A stretch of DNA of 64,000 nucleotides from Sepiola atlantica (GCA_963556195.1 OY744516.1:29170183-29234182); one strand, 5' to 3'. Positions 22,107-34,169 are shown, numbered from the stretch's first letter. The notes: generated by a model from the letters alone, not told the origin. A program made the numbers and translations.

Positions 22107-23630
22107 CCTTTATTATAGAATTGAGTATAATTTATTTTTAGCTTGAACATGTAAAATTCAAGAATTAAAAAGTATAGTTAAAAAGTAATATGGAATTCTG
22201 TGTTATGAACAGGAATACCAGGAGTCCTCATAAATTATTAAGCAACGGTGAGTGGGCCTGCTAGTGTGGAGCCTATAACCGCGTTATCATTCCTAATGTA
22301 ACACCTGGAGTGAGATGAAAGGTAAAATTGTAAGTCAAGACTTTTAACATGTTTAAAAGCTCAGAGGTTCGGTCAAGATTTAATATGAACCCCCCCCCCC
22401 TAATATTATAAAAAACAAGTATACCCGTCCCAGGACGTGTATGATAAATTCCTTGGACAGAACCGTTTTGCACCACTTTTATGCCATCCTACGAATATTA
22501 AAATCTAAATATAATGATACTAAACCCTATGTCTATAATTCTTATTCCAATTTTGATCAAAATACATTACATGATTTTTATTTTAGAAAATTGTTTATTT
22601 TAGAAAATGGCTAAAGAGTCTAAAGAAAAAATGAAATTCAGGGAATCTTGCTAAATTAATTTCTAATGACTATCGATCAAACTTAATGCAAATCTGAAAC
22701 ATTTGATTTTCCAAATAGGAAGTTTTTCCTATATTATGCTCTTAACCCCCTTTTAAAATACTAAAAAGGAAACTGAAATTGGTTGAATATTTAGTAATTA
22801 CTGTCTTATAGCTATTGTAAAAATTTCACAGTAATCAGAGATATCAGAATTTTCACGAAGAACTTCCTTTGCATAAAACTAAATTAAAATAAATACAGCC
22901 CACATTTGCCACCGTTATGTTTCGCATCTGTCTTCAAAGCATTATAATGATCGGTTAACTATTTTAGAAGTTAATCCTATGCGTACAAATATATAAACAT
23001 ACCTAACATCATATAGATAGACATATTCCCATGACTCTATCATGTAGTTTATTCTTATCTTATATAAAAATGGTTTTATAACAATAAATACCTCTTTATA
23101 TGAGATAAAAAAACTCATAAAGATATATAAGTAAAATCAGGCTTCAATGTACGTAAATCGATTGATAATTCTGTTGTATAAGTGAAATTATAAACTAAAC
23201 TGAACTTGCCAGACAATGAATAATGGTAAGAATCCTATTAATATTCATAGAATTATTTTGACAAGAGAACGTCATCTCCATCTGTTCTTGTTTTTCATAG
23301 TGTTTGTGATTGGTGACTTGTGACTTGGACATCCGAAAATACACCAGAAACGCGACTTTAAACAACATCTTTTTTATGAAAAACGAATCAAATGAATGAT
23401 TTCGTAGCAATATGAGAGAATTTTGAACGAATGAAAAATGTGATTAATTTTTAATGATGAATCTAAATAGTCTTAATCATATTTTGTCAATAAAATAATG
23501 GTTGTAAGATGAGAAATGTTATATCAACGTAAGCAAATGTTATTGTTCGAATATTTAAGACTTGATACAAAATATTGCTTACGTTTTCGTGTAGGGAAGG
23601 GGTGGAGATTTACATAGAAGAGCATACAGT
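22105..23630. other. No feature seen
   Basis: AT-rich sequence with short frames (22273-22476, 23195-23410) lacking motifs. Confidence 0.4.
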
Positions 23631-23633
23631 CTA

Positions 23634-23856
23634 ACACGGTAAGAGAGCTCCCGGTGACTCAACATGAAATTAAAAAGGAATCCTCCAATGATGAATTTAT
23701 CATCAGTACAAAAACTAAAATGGCTGATAAAGGCAAACATTTTACAGACATTTTTTTCATTACGAGAAAGTCGTAATTCAAAAAAAAAAATATTCATCAT
23801 TTGGGACTTCCTTTTTAATTTCATGTTGAGTCACCGGGAGCTCTCTTACCGTGTTG
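23634..23856. mobile_element. MITE, about 223 bp with 60-bp terminal inverted repeats
   Basis: The left terminus acacggtaagagagctcccg then gtgactcaacatgaaattaa is mirrored exactly at the right end (tttaatttcatgttgagtca then ccgggagctctcttaccgtg). Arms match for about 47 bp and imperfectly for 15 more. The interior is about 100 bp. Open frames on both strands here are only reflections of the inverted repeat. The superfamily is not recognised and no clear target-site duplication was seen. It sits at the downstream end of the gypsy remnant. Confidence 0.9.
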
Positions 23857-23869
23857 TATAAGATAGCTT

Positions 23870-24300
23870 TTATCTCCATTTCTTATTGCAGGGAAGCAAT
23901 CACGGTGTCTTCTAGTGGTCTGTCTCGGCACCAGTCTAGAAAATCTATCCGCGTGATAGATCATTTTTCATGGCAAATACTCCCTTTTAAAATTATAATT
24001 TAATAAAATTGTTCCCCATTTCTGTAGTCTATTCACCGTATACACAGAGAGACCTTTTTTCGAACCGAAAATGGTGATTAACGGTTTATGATCCATCTGT
24101 GATGTGAACAATCTACCGTGTATATAGCGGTTGAACTTAGTTACAGCAGAAAAATTTCTGAATTTGTGAGTACTGCTTCTCCGCAGGAAGCAGGGTTCTT
24201 GATGCACGCGCGATGAGTTTATGCGTTCCATCCGGCATTACATGAAGAATGCACGCTTCTAATCGATATGAACTAGCGTCGCTAGCCACTATTATGTCTA
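23870..24300 (-). pseudogene. gypsy RNase H remnant
   Basis: The frame 23968-24231 includes TKFNRYIHGRLFTSQMDHKP, LITIFGSKKGLSVYT, NRLQKWGTILLNYNF and EYLP, the standard RNase H/connection motif order, continuing in a shifted frame to HADRFSRL near 23930. The D of DHKP is kept. Upstream motifs (24240-24400) are present but shifted. Confidence 0.85.
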
Positions 24301-24399
24301 AGTCTGGGTTGTAATGCGTAGGAATAAATCTGATGTCAGCATTTCAATAGTTTTGTCTAATGCATCCTGGCATTCGAGCGTCCATTCCCATACATTATC

Positions 24400-25070
24400 C
24401 TAAGCCTGATAGTAATTCGCCAGTCCCAGGAAGCTCTGTAGTGCTGTTACGTTTTCCGGTGCCGACATGTTCTTAATTGCGGTGGCCCGTTTTGAGTATG
24501 GCTTTCTGCTGTCCTTGTCTATTACATGATCAAGATATTTGTTTTTTCTGAAGAAAATCAATTTTTTCTTCTTTAACTTTAAACCCGTAGTCTCCACTAC
24601 GCGAAAACACTTTGCTAACATGTTCCCGGTGTTGTTAGATGTATTTACTGTTGATTAGGATGTTGTCAAGGTATGCAATGGCAAAATTAAGTTCGCCCAG
24701 CATGGTATCGATCACTTGCCGAAAAATCACTCAGATCTATTCTTGGAAAAAATCTGCCTCAATTTAATTTTGAAAAAACTTCCTCCAAGCTATGCAGTGG
24801 ATAGTGATAATCCTGTAGTGATATATTTAATCCCATTGAAAAATATGCATACACGCGGATTTCTTTTGATTTCTTCTTTACATAGACCGTGAGTGCTGCC
24901 CACTGACTGTATTCCACTTTCGATAAGATGCCGATCGTCACTAGTCGGTCCAATTCCTCAGTTATTTTATCTACCGAGACAAACGTCACATTTATGTTTT
25001 TCTTAAATACGACTGAACGTTTTTGTTCAGTTGAAATTTGGCCGCCATTTTGTGCATCGACCAAGGACAC
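24400..25070 (-). pseudogene. gypsy reverse transcriptase, disrupted
   Basis: The frame 24759-25070 has EELDRLVTIGILSKVEYSQW followed by the start of the RT palm (VYVKKKSKEIRVYAYFS, where D is expected in place of the second Y) and LQDYHYPLHSLEEVFSKL. The frame 24400-24621 has ETTGLKLKKKKLIFF, YLDHVIDKDSRKP and FLGLANYYQ, the RT connection. The YxDD segment between them (about 24630-24750) is damaged, with DDILINS-like sequence only partly readable. Confidence 0.85.
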
Positions 25071-25326
25071 CAGAAAAAAACTTCGGGAAAAGTTTGTTTT
25101 AATCCAGCTTTAGTTTTTCTGATCCTGTTGTCGGGCTATCTATTTTTTTCAAAACGTATTTATAAATTGAACGCTTGCATCCAATCAGTGCCAAAAAGGT
25201 TATTGGTGTCTTTTAACAAAAGTATTTTAACTGTTTGGTAGTTCCCAGTAGAGTCACGTTTGTAATTATCTCACCCTCAAATTTAATTATTCCAATAGTC
25301 ACTGTACTGACTATTCAGTAGGTTCT

Positions 25327-25640
25327 TTACAGGGTGGGTTTATTCAACCTCTTCCACGTATGTAAGTTTATTATCGACACGTCTGAGCCCGAATCTAATT
25401 GTAGTTTTATATTTTTATCCAGAATTTTTACATGCACATGTTTCCTTATATTAATGCAGTCCTGCTCATTTGTACTTGTGGCTTGAACCCGCGTTTTATT
25501 TCCTCTATTCGTTCTACAATGCGAACTGTTGTGTCCTACTTTGTTACAAATAAGGCAGGTTTTAAAATTAAATGGACAGTCCATAAACCAATGTAAGCTA
25601 CCACAACCAAAACAAGGGCTCGGCGACAATTTATCCTGTT
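25327..25640 (-). pseudogene. gypsy zinc knuckles and aspartic protease
   Basis: Two knuckles appear: CFGCGSLHWFMDC and CLICNKVGHNSSHC (CX2CX4HX4C in both). The protease active site LQLDSGSDVSII carries the DSG triad, where DTG or DSG is required in aspartic proteases of this family. The open frame is intact for 100 residues and then runs into the frameshifted RT. Confidence 0.88.
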
Positions 25641-25678
25641 TTTTACAAAGATGGTGTGTCTGTGCAGAGGCGTGAAAA

Positions 25679-26560
25679 TCACTTTTTTATTTTGAATTGT
25701 TTTCGAGGGAGAGCTGAATCTCGATTTTTACGTACTTTTATAATGTATGCAATGCTTAACTCTTCGATGTCCTTCGAATCCTGCTTAACACTTATAAATC
25801 TCTGGTCGTCTTCAGCTAATTTCTGTAATGTTAAGTTCGGTTCATTTTTTAATTTATTTAGAACTCTCCGTCTGATTTCCTGATACCAATCATTGTACGA
25901 AAATAAAGCATTTAAAATTATCAGCACTAAGTTCAACTAATTTAAAATTGTCGTAGTGTTTATTGACGACTGATGCATACGTTGAATAATTATCGTTGTA
26001 TTTTCGTTTGTGAAATCTTAGGGCTAAATAATTCAGTTAAAAGATTTACAGCTTCAGCAAGAGTCCAGTCGTTCGTTTTTCGGGACAAAATGAAATCAAC
26101 AAACTTAGTATGTTCGATAGTGCCTTATTTTATGAGCAGTAGGCGAACCTTTTTAGAATCTTCCAATTTTCACAAACTATTTTGTATAGATCTTTATATC
26201 TTCTCAAAATACAAAGCAAAGGTGTTATCTTCGTCTGAGGAATAAGTGAAATTGTCAATTGCACTCTAAACGGTATTCTACGAGAAAGCATTATGTTTTT
26301 TGTTACTTTGATCCCTAATCGATATTGTTTACATTAATACTTAAATCTTTTCGTCTGAGTCTTTCTTTTGTTTTAGTAGAAGCTTTTGAAAACTTTCTTT
26401 CGTTTTCTGCCGTCTTTATTCTGTGTTCTGTTGCTGTTGCATTTGATACTTCATCAGTTCTGTCATCCATATTTAAAATGTGTCCTTCTAGAATACGGTT
26501 TTTAAAATGTGTCTTTTTAGAACACTGCTTTTAGAAAGTTCTTTCTTTTAGATTACGCTT
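25679..26560 (-). pseudogene. gypsy gag remnant
   Basis: Minus frames read in order: TEHRIKTAENERKFSK near 26400, YSSDEDNTFALYFEKI near 26230, EDSKKVRLLL, GTIEHTKFVDFILSRKTNDW near 26100, LAEAVNLLTELFSPK, and FKLVELSADNFKCFIFVQ leading into DWYQEIRRRVLNKLKNEP and EDDQRFISVKQDSKDIEE (25679-25936). This is the capsid-like region of invertebrate gypsy gag, which packages the element's RNA. At least three frameshifts or stops interrupt it. Confidence 0.75.
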
Positions 26561-27750
26561 GCTAAAAAGAATATAAAACCTTTTTCTTTTTCCTCGGGGA
26601 AAAATTAACTTTTTTAGTGCGTTTTTAGTGTAGTCGTACAAAATATAAATACGGTTTTAGTTTTTGTTCTTTCGGCAGCCGTAAACTCCTCTCTTTTGGA
26701 GAGAAAAAAATCATGTATTCCCATCTTGTTAAAAATTAGCCACAGTCTTGGAATAGCAATAAAAAATCACTGACCTTTCTTCAAATGAGCGAAAGAAATG
26801 TTTGTTTTCACCGGTAAAAGCCAGTTTTTAGAACTAGGACGTTGTCTGGTGAATTTTGTCGTTAGTTTCTCCACGTTTGTCCTTTTATCCCCAAAAACTA
26901 AATAAACTTTATTGCCATTGTGGCGATTATTTTAAGGTTCTCCAGAATACTTTACGATAATCACGTCGTCAGTCGTTTTGGTGGTGTAAGTTTGAAATCC
27001 CACGTCATCGGTTGTTGTGGGGTCCTTTTTTTAAAGGTTCTCACGACAAATCCTTCATGTTGCAGTTGTGCCCCGTGTAAGTTCGAATATCTCGCCGTCA
27101 GTTGATGTGGGCCTGTTTTGGGGCCGGAATGAAAACACGAACACGGGTTTTAGCGATAACAAGTATATTGAAGAAAAGTATAATATCACAGAAAAACGAG
27201 AGTAGTGGTACGTTAGTCTTAGACTGGGTTTACTCAACACTGACAAGCTTATGCTTCCAGTATTTACTGTGAATGGAAGAGTCCAAAGTCCATTATAAGT
27301 ACGGTACCATAAAAATAAGTCCCATACAATGAACTAATTCCAGACACGTTGAAGGCTAGATCAATTTCACTCTTTTGAGTTACGAAAGCTAAAAGCCACT
27401 TGAGAATAAAGTTTGATGAGATCGATAGATTGATTGTTGAATAGTGATGAATGTGCGAGAATTGAAGATAATGAATGGGATGAATTAAAATTGATGATTC
27501 ATGGAGACGGCCTATGAGAAGAGTTTATTGACATTAAATTTGAAGCTGACCATGTGTAACCCTCGGGGAAGCAATCTGATGACAAAATGTTCAACAGATT
27601 AGAAGTTTGGGAAAGCAATAGGTCCATGAAAATTCTTAGTATTAATTAAGTGAATTATTATTTTGGTTATATTTCCAATGTAGACAGAAATATATGGTAT
27701 GGATAAATATCTCATTTTATAGATATGGTATAAATCTTTATAGTAATACA
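26561..27750. other. Possible gypsy 5' leader or LTR; three degenerate direct repeats
   Basis: Within 26925-27115, three related stretches contain cacgtcgtcagtcg, cacgtcatcggttg and tcgccgtcagttg, each followed by tggtg or tggg. No tgt...aca-bounded LTR pair could be found by eye, so the nature is uncertain. Confidence 0.35.
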
Positions 27751-29445
27751 CTAAGGCACTTCATATTCGTCCGTACGTTATCAGCTTTTACATGCGACTG
27801 GGGACCGCTTGTGAATTTGATACTCTCATGAAACTTCCGCCTTCGGGGGAAGCTGGTTCAACCCGCCCAGATATGTATCACCTTTCACACAAGACAAAAA
27901 TTGAGATCGTCCAATCAGCAGAGATTTTGATTGGTGATTAATCTGATGTCGCTAAGGTCAGATTTTATCACTTTACTTATTTTAAAATGAATTGTTCCAA
28001 AATCAAATTATGTGTCGTCCGGTCGACTAAAACAGTACAATTTTTAATAAATATATTTAAGAAAGTGGCAGTCGTTTTATTGATTTTAAGAATATTTAGC
28101 TGACAAATATTTTTACAGTAAGACACCGAATATTTGTTCTTTTAAAAAGAATTAAACTGCTACAATTTTAAATAAAAGCGACATATTCATTTTCTTTATT
28201 TAAAGGATATTTAGCTGAGAATGACAATTTTTTGCCGAAGAAGATTTATGTTTCTTAATATAATTGACCTTGATAAACATTTATTTTTTAAAAAAGAAAT
28301 ATTATTATTAAGAATAGATTATACCGATTGATGTAGAAAGCACCGTGGAATTTCCACGGGGTCCCGCTCGTATATAAATAATACATTTTATATCGGAAAT
28401 CTACTCAAATGGCATTCAATCACTCACAAGAGCATTTTCTTTGACAATGATAAAACATAACAGAACAGAAATGAGATGTTTGTATGTAATTATTATTCTC
28501 TGTAATAGAAGTCAATTGTTTTCTCGCAAATTGGCTGATGAATTGTTCCGGTGCTGTTTCAGACAACAAACATGACAGAAAAAAAGGCAAGGGGCAAACA
28601 AAAAAACAAAAATCGAAATAGGGAAAGCAACACAAAAAAAACTCGACGAAATATAAGTAGTCAAAATGGCTGTCAACTCATCGATCAATATTTTTCCGGT
28701 TTCCTGTTTTCGTTTGATGGCTTTCTTTACCGCGTATTTATATGATGTTTCGCGGCCAAGAAAACTAAGCCTCTGTTACAAATATCAGTCCAAAGGATAA
28801 TTCATTTAATTAATACTAAATACATATTCCCTGTTTTATGGCGGCCATTAATTAACTACCAATAAGTAGGTTAGCTCGAAATTGTTTGAAAGATTTTTAA
28901 TGAGAAATTTACTTTCTTAAAACTTTCGATATTTTATGAATTAAAAATATGTACGGGAGACAAACACGATGGATTATTCGTTCTGTTGACGTCACAAGTT
29001 CGACAAATTCTTTTGTTAATATCGACTACTATATTCTCACAAATTGTTTTTTGAATGTCTACTGACGTTCGAAAAGAAGATAATATTATCAGCTAGCGAG
29101 ACCGTGTCATTGCGTTGTCCGAGAAATTGAGGAAACAAAAATAACAACCCCCGGACATAAATTAAACGGAAAAGACAGGAAAGACACTTTTAACCAAATA
29201 TGCTAGTCCTTTATCCGCTTAAAAAGATATTTGTGAAAATTTATCCGAGCAATTGATACTCACTGTCTTGTTTGCTTAGCCACTGTGTGTGTTGGTGAAT
29301 ATTTACTTTTCTAATTTCAGAAAAGAATAACATGTCTAATTTGTGTACGAATGAATCAGGACGCATTATAGTGGAACTTAATATCGTAATTAAATTAATG
29401 TGGGGCGATGGATACTCACTGACTTATTTGCTGGGCTGGGCTGGG

Positions 29446-29450
<5 letters not shown>
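27751..29450. other. No gene seen
   Basis: A ggttcaacccgcc motif near 27851 resembles a Pol III B box, and gcaccgtggaatttccac (about 28341) recurs as gcaccgtggaatttctcc near 59977. Neither suffices for a call. Confidence 0.35.

Positions 29451-29532
<82 letters not shown>
29449..29532. repeat. (TG)n microsatellite
   Basis: About 41 TG units, broken by nothing. Confidence 0.98.
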
Positions 29533-29533
<1 letters not shown>

Positions 29534-29951
29534 TTTGTTTATAAATTACGATTCGAACCTGGATCGCAACTTTCAGAAGTAAGTTCCAGTAAGTCCATTT
29601 TTTAATTCTGTTTTTTCATCTCATATTCTTTCTTTTTTTTTTCGTATTGCCACATGGATTTAGAATTTGTGCTACATTATAGCGAAACACAACGGTTTTC
29701 TGATATGTAGAATTCATCACAGCTACTACGGTACGGGAGGCCATTCGCCCAGACATGACACCTCCTTTCGGAGGGAAATAGGTTTATTGCCTGCGTCCTG
29801 GTTCACTCTCATTTACGTAATTGCGTTGCTGCGAGGGTACTCTCTAGTAGTTATGAAATAATACGAACGTTCAAATGTTCATTATTATTCATCAATGTTA
29901 ATACTTAGGAAACACCACAATTAATAGTTATAGCCAAGTAAAAAGTGGGGT
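29533..29951. other. No feature seen
   Basis: A gattcgaacctgg motif at 29551 resembles an inverted tRNA B box, but no SINE could be delimited. Confidence 0.35.
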
Positions 29952-29984
29952 TCAGAGTAGGATCACCCACCAGTCAAACTCTTT

Positions 29985-30945
29985 AACCCCTATCCTCGAG
30001 TACAACTTTTTACCCCTTATCCTCAAGTCAAACTTTTTACCCCTTATCCTCGAGTCAAACTTTTTACCCCTTATCCTCAAGTCAAACTTTTTACCCCTTA
30101 TCCTCAAGTCAAACTTTTTACCCCTTATCCTCAAGTCAAACTTTTTACCCCTTATCCTCGAGTCAAACTTTTTACCCCTTATCCTCAAGTCAAACTTTTT
30201 ACCCCTTATCCTCAAGTCAAACTTTTTACCCCTTATCCTCGAGTCAAACTTTTTACCCCTTATCCTCGAGTCAAACTTTTTACCCCTTATCCTCAAGTCA
30301 AACTTTTTACCCCTTATCCTCAAGTCAAACTTTTTACCCCTTATCCTCGAGTCAAACTTTTTACCCCTTATCCTCAAGTCAAACTTTTTACCCCTTATCC
30401 TCGAGTCAAACTTTTTACCCCTTATCCTCGAGTCAAACTTTTTACCCCTTATCCTCAAGTCAAACTTTTTACCCCTTATCCTCAAGTCAAACTTTTTACC
30501 CCTTATCCTCGAGTCAAACTTTTTACCCCTTATCCTCGAGTCAAACTTTTTACCCCTTATCCTCGAGTCAAACTTTTTACCCCTTATCCTCGAGTCAAAC
30601 TTTTTACCCCTTATCCTCAAGTCAAACTTTTTACCCCTTATCCTCAAGTCAAACTTTTTACCCCTTATCCTCGAGTCAAACTTTTTACCCCTTATCCTCG
30701 AGTCAAACTTTTTACCCCTTATCCTCAAGTCAAACTTTTTACCCCTTATCCTCGAGTCAAACTTTTTACCCCTTATCCTCAAGTCAAACTTTTTACCCCT
30801 TATCCTCAAGTCAAACTTTTTACCCCTTATCCTCAAGTCAAACTTTTTACCCCTTATCCTCGAGTCAAACTTTTTACCCCTTATCCTCAAGTCAAACTTT
30901 TTACCCCTTATCCTCGAGTCAAACTCTTTACCCCTTATCCTCAAG
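29985..30945. repeat. 27-bp minisatellite, about 35 units, open on the minus strand
   Basis: Units are ctcRagtcaaactttttacc cctta-t, 27 bp each, varying almost only at one G/A site. Because 27 is a multiple of three, the minus frame 29952-30992 stays open for 346 residues as RIRGKKFD followed by S or L. The flanking residues (MLFYIKDHRLSRSKYHL at one end) show no known domain. Near-identity at the DNA level and no codon-position bias argue that this is a satellite, not a selected protein. Confidence 0.95.
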
Positions 30946-31114
30946 TGGTATTTTGACCTTGATAAACGGTGATCTTTAATGTAAAAAAGCATCGTTTTCT
31001 TAGTTTCTTCGTTTTCCCGGGCAATGGCCGTGCACGAGTTTCGTTCTTTGCATATACGAGGCTATTTCTGATCGTTATAGAGATGGAGATATTTGAATAT
31101 TTACTCATGAACTC

Positions 31115-31840
31115 TTTCTTTTAATATAAACATGATCTGAGGATCTTAGTTGTTTAAATGAAAATTTATTCCCAATGAGAATTTAATAACAACTTGCAGT
31201 TTTTATCGTGTTTGATATCTCCTATTGTGACTAACAGTAAAAAGGAAAATCAGATCGAATTTGTTAATTAACAAAACAAGAATGGAACATATAATCACAT
31301 CTGTAATGAGATTCTTCCACTCGCCGTTGACATTATCAAATGAAGACTTATTTCTCACAAAATATCGCCTCCCGAGTTTGCAGATTGAATATGGAAAACA
31401 TAGAAGCGTGCCTTTATGAATTAATGTCGTTTTCTATGAAATATCATCTTCTGAGAGCTAAGAATAAAAGCAACGATAATATAATAGCATATGAAATATT
31501 AAAGTAAATAACATTACGAACAGAAATCACAAATATACTTTTTGTATGCGCGTGTTGATTTGAATTTTAATAAGTGTTTTATGTGAGATTTCAATCGGTT
31601 TCCTTCCATCGCTTCGAGGTAAACGACGCTTTTCATCGTCCTGTCTTATACGTTCAAAGATAACGGAACATAATTGGTGGATAATAGGAGACCCAATGCT
31701 TGTGGGTGTGAGATATGATAGTGTCAAGTTAAGTTCACATTTTATGTCTGTGTTTTCTGATAGCTGGGTACCTGATATTGGAATAGGATCAAAAAGCCAT
31801 GTGTGTCTCTTCGTCGTGGCTTTAAACATTTTGCGACGCG
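31115..31840. repeat. Dispersed repeat C, copy 1 (longest)
   Basis: It contains catgatctgaggatctta, aatatcgcctcccgagtttg, tgaatatggaaaacatagaa, gcgtgcctttatgaattaat, gtcgttttctatgaaat and ttttaataagtgttttatgt. Copies at 41000-41480 and 47660-48050 share these blocks in the same order. The minus frame 31527-31829 is open but its counterpart at 41290-41470 is not conserved as protein. Class unknown. Confidence 0.75.
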
Positions 31841-32100
31841 AATAAATTTCTTTAGAATTAACTAAATGCCTTTTTGAAAACTGAATTCGTATTTTAATTC
31901 ACTTTATCATCCTTTCAATCTCCGGCCGGTTGATACATTTTAATAGTCACTTTTTATAAGTATTTCTATACGCCTGGAAGTTTGTATTACGGCCAAGTTT
32001 GTCACAAGTTTGTCACAAGTTTGTCTTTGTAGAATCAATATGGTATTACGTTACATCTTTTGAGTTTGTTACTGTTAAATTTAATCATTAGTTCTTATTA

Positions 32101-32103
<3 letters not shown>
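31841..32103. other. No feature seen
   Basis: Short AT-rich interval with a triple acaagtttgtc repeat near 32000. Confidence 0.4.

Positions 32104-32169
<66 letters not shown>
32104..32169. repeat. (TA)n, left part of a tract split by a transposon
   Basis: About 31 TA units stopping at the mariner-like terminal repeat; the tract resumes at 33475. Confidence 0.97.
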
Positions 32170-32172
<3 letters not shown>

Positions 32173-33470
32173 GGTGGTGCAAAAGTCGCGCATTGGTTTG
32201 TTTAGGTGATAGAAACTACAACATTTCAAGTAATTTACTAGGCTTTTCTGATAAATAATACATTTACTTGGTAATTTTGTTGCAGTAGGTTTTAAAAATA
32301 ATATCCTTTAAATGGGCACCATTTTCGGTCTCACAAAGACGGGCTCTAGTTAAGGCATTTTCCATTACAGTCCTTAGAATAACTGACTCTAGTTCTTGGA
32401 TTTCATGTCTGATATTGTTTTAAAGCTCTTGAATCGTTGTAGGCTTGTTCACATATACCCTTTCCTTCAGATAACCACAAAGGAAAAGGTCAGGGGCTGT
32501 TAAATCCGGTGAACGTGCAGGTCAGTTAAAATCAGAAAATCTGCTAATTAAGCGCTCGCCAAACAATCCCCTTAAGAGCGCAATACTTTGTCGGGCAGTG
32601 TGGGCAGTAGCTCCATCTTGTTGGAACCACATTTCTGGGTTGTCCTGAACAGCTGGCCTTAAAAAAATTTCAATCATTTGTTGATATCGCTGTGCAGTTA
32701 TCGTCACCGCGACACCTTCTTCGTCTTCAAAGAAATATGGACCGATCACTCTTTCCGAGGAAACACCACACCATACGGTACATTTTAGTGGATGTAATTC
32801 ACGCTGATGAACGGTTTATGGATTTTCAATGGCCCATATTCTGCAGTTTTGCTTATTTACGAACCTGTTCAGATGAAAATGGGCTTCGTCGCTCATTATC
32901 AGCTTATGGATGAACTCATTTTTTTTCTGGCTAATTGCTGAATGTGAACAGCATAAGCTACGCGTGATTGCAAATCTGTAGGTTGTAATGCCTGTACTAA
33001 TTGAATTGTGTATGGAAACAGATGCAATTCACGCAAAATTCTTTGAAGTGACCTTCTGGACATCCCAATCTGAGTGGTTCGTCTTCGAGTTAAGGTGTCT
33101 GGATTTTCATCAATGCTATCCTCAACGAGTGCTACATTTTCCGCTGTCCGTACTGAACGTGGTCTGGCAGATCGTGGAAGATCACTGACTGAACCCTGCT
33201 GCCGAAATCGAGCCACAAGACGATCAATCGTGATCAGACTGGGAGATTGTCTGACATTATAATGCCGACGATAGGCTCTTTGGGTTAAGGTTATTGAACG
33301 ATGGTTTCCGAAGTAAAGTTCAATCATTTTGGTTCGTTGTTCAGTACTATATTTTTCCATGATAAATTATCAATGTTTATATCTGTAATATTCTGAAAAA
33401 TAAGGAGAAAATTTGATTAAATGTGAAAGTTGTTACAGATTCATACTAATGCGTGACTTTTGCGCCACCA

Positions 33471-33471
<1 letters not shown>
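32169..33471 (-). mobile_element. DD41D mariner-like transposon, nearly complete
   Basis: Terminal inverted repeats match over about 30 bp: tacagggtggtgcaaaagtc at 32168 and, on the minus strand from about 33471, tacatggtggcgcaaaagtc. The element is about 1.3 kb, the usual size for the group, and is flanked on both sides by (TA)n, so it entered a TA microsatellite. One transposase gene fills the minus strand. Confidence 0.93.
32280..33360 (-). pseudogene. DD41D mariner-like transposase, disrupted
   Basis: It starts at ATG 33358-33360 (MEKYSTEQRTKMIELYF). Residues 1-120 form the paired helix-turn-helix region (LTQRAYRRHYNVR, IDRLVARFRQQGSV, RRRTTQIGMSRRSLQRIL). A one-base indel in an A8 run near 32922 shifts the frame, after which IMSDEAHFHLNRFVNKQN carries the first catalytic Asp. 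The second is in WFQQDGATAHTA and the third in SPDLTAPD, with 41 residues between the second and third, as in rosa-type DD41D elements. Two in-frame stops break it: one after IENP (near 32819) and one at a usual Trp before PARSPD (32519-32521). It would cut and paste the element at TA sites if intact. Confidence 0.9.
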
Positions 33472-33474
<3 letters not shown>

Positions 33475-33548
<74 letters not shown>

Positions 33549-33610
33549 CACATATATATATATTTCATACTATTAATACATATATATATGTATGTGTATG
33601 TGTGTGTATG
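33475..33610. repeat. (TA)n resuming after the transposon, then mixed TA/TG
   Basis: Tract 33475-33542, then short interrupted TA and TGTG runs to about 33620. Confidence 0.95.
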
Positions 33611-33881
33611 TGTGTGTATGTTAGTTCGACATTTTCAAGAACTATGTTCACACTTCATAGAAGGCTTGAAGAAAGGAATGCTTCCCGAAAATTTCCTACA
33701 GACTATACCCAAAAAACAACAAAAAAACTGAAATTGGGATTTACTTTACTTTGCTTCTGAAATCGTCCAGTAAATTCGTTGCACGTTTACTTATTTTTTC
33801 TTAATTCTCAGTTTCTTATTCACTACTACTATCATACTTCTTTTGCAACATGCGCGCTTATGATTTTCTGCTGACTGATTA

Positions 33882-33883
<2 letters not shown>
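33611..33883. other. No feature seen
   Basis: No motif recognised. Confidence 0.4.
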
Positions 33884-33920
<37 letters not shown>

Positions 33921-33923
<3 letters not shown>

Positions 33924-33952
33924 GGTGTAAGCCCGAAACAACGTCGTCTGTA
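33921..33952 (+). ncRNA. Partial hammerhead at the 5' end of retrozyme copy 1
   Basis: The right half survives: ggtgtaagcc, GAAA (33935-33938), acaacgtcgtc with cleavage predicted after C33948, tgtag. The CUGANGA box is missing because the element starts here. Confidence 0.75.
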
Positions 33953-34169
33953 GTTATAAAACACTTTAATATTTAATTAAAATATTTATAGTAAATGTCC
34001 GTTTAAGATTTTAAAAAGTAGAGCCCTGTTTGAAATTACAACATTGTTGTCACCCTGCGATAAAGCAAAGTTCTGCTCATGCGTAGAACACTATTGACAT
34101 CATGCCGCTTATCCCCGCTTCCTGGGTAAGTGTATCTTAATTTCAATTACTTTCTGTGACGATTTCCTG

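Larger units (their letters stand above)
23870..26560 (-). mobile_element. Decayed Ty3/gypsy LTR retrotransposon (gag to RNase H)
   Basis: On the minus strand, gag, zinc knuckles, protease, RT and RNase H pieces follow in the standard Ty3/gypsy order, broken by stops and frameshifts. The integrase is not seen. The downstream end coincides with the MITE at 23634-23856. No pair of LTRs could be recognised; 26600-27240 is a candidate for the 5' leader. Confidence 0.9.

Noticed and set aside
23579..23861. Paired 65-81-residue frames on both strands beginning MKLKRK
   Set aside because: Identical starts on both strands are produced by the MITE's inverted termini.
29952..30945. CRISPR array
   Set aside because: The 27-bp units are contiguous with no spacers, and the sequence is eukaryotic.
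29952..30992. A 346-residue repeat protein gene
   Set aside because: The frame is a by-product of a 27-bp satellite; DNA identity is as high at third codon positions as elsewhere, and no domain or flanking coding sequence is seen.
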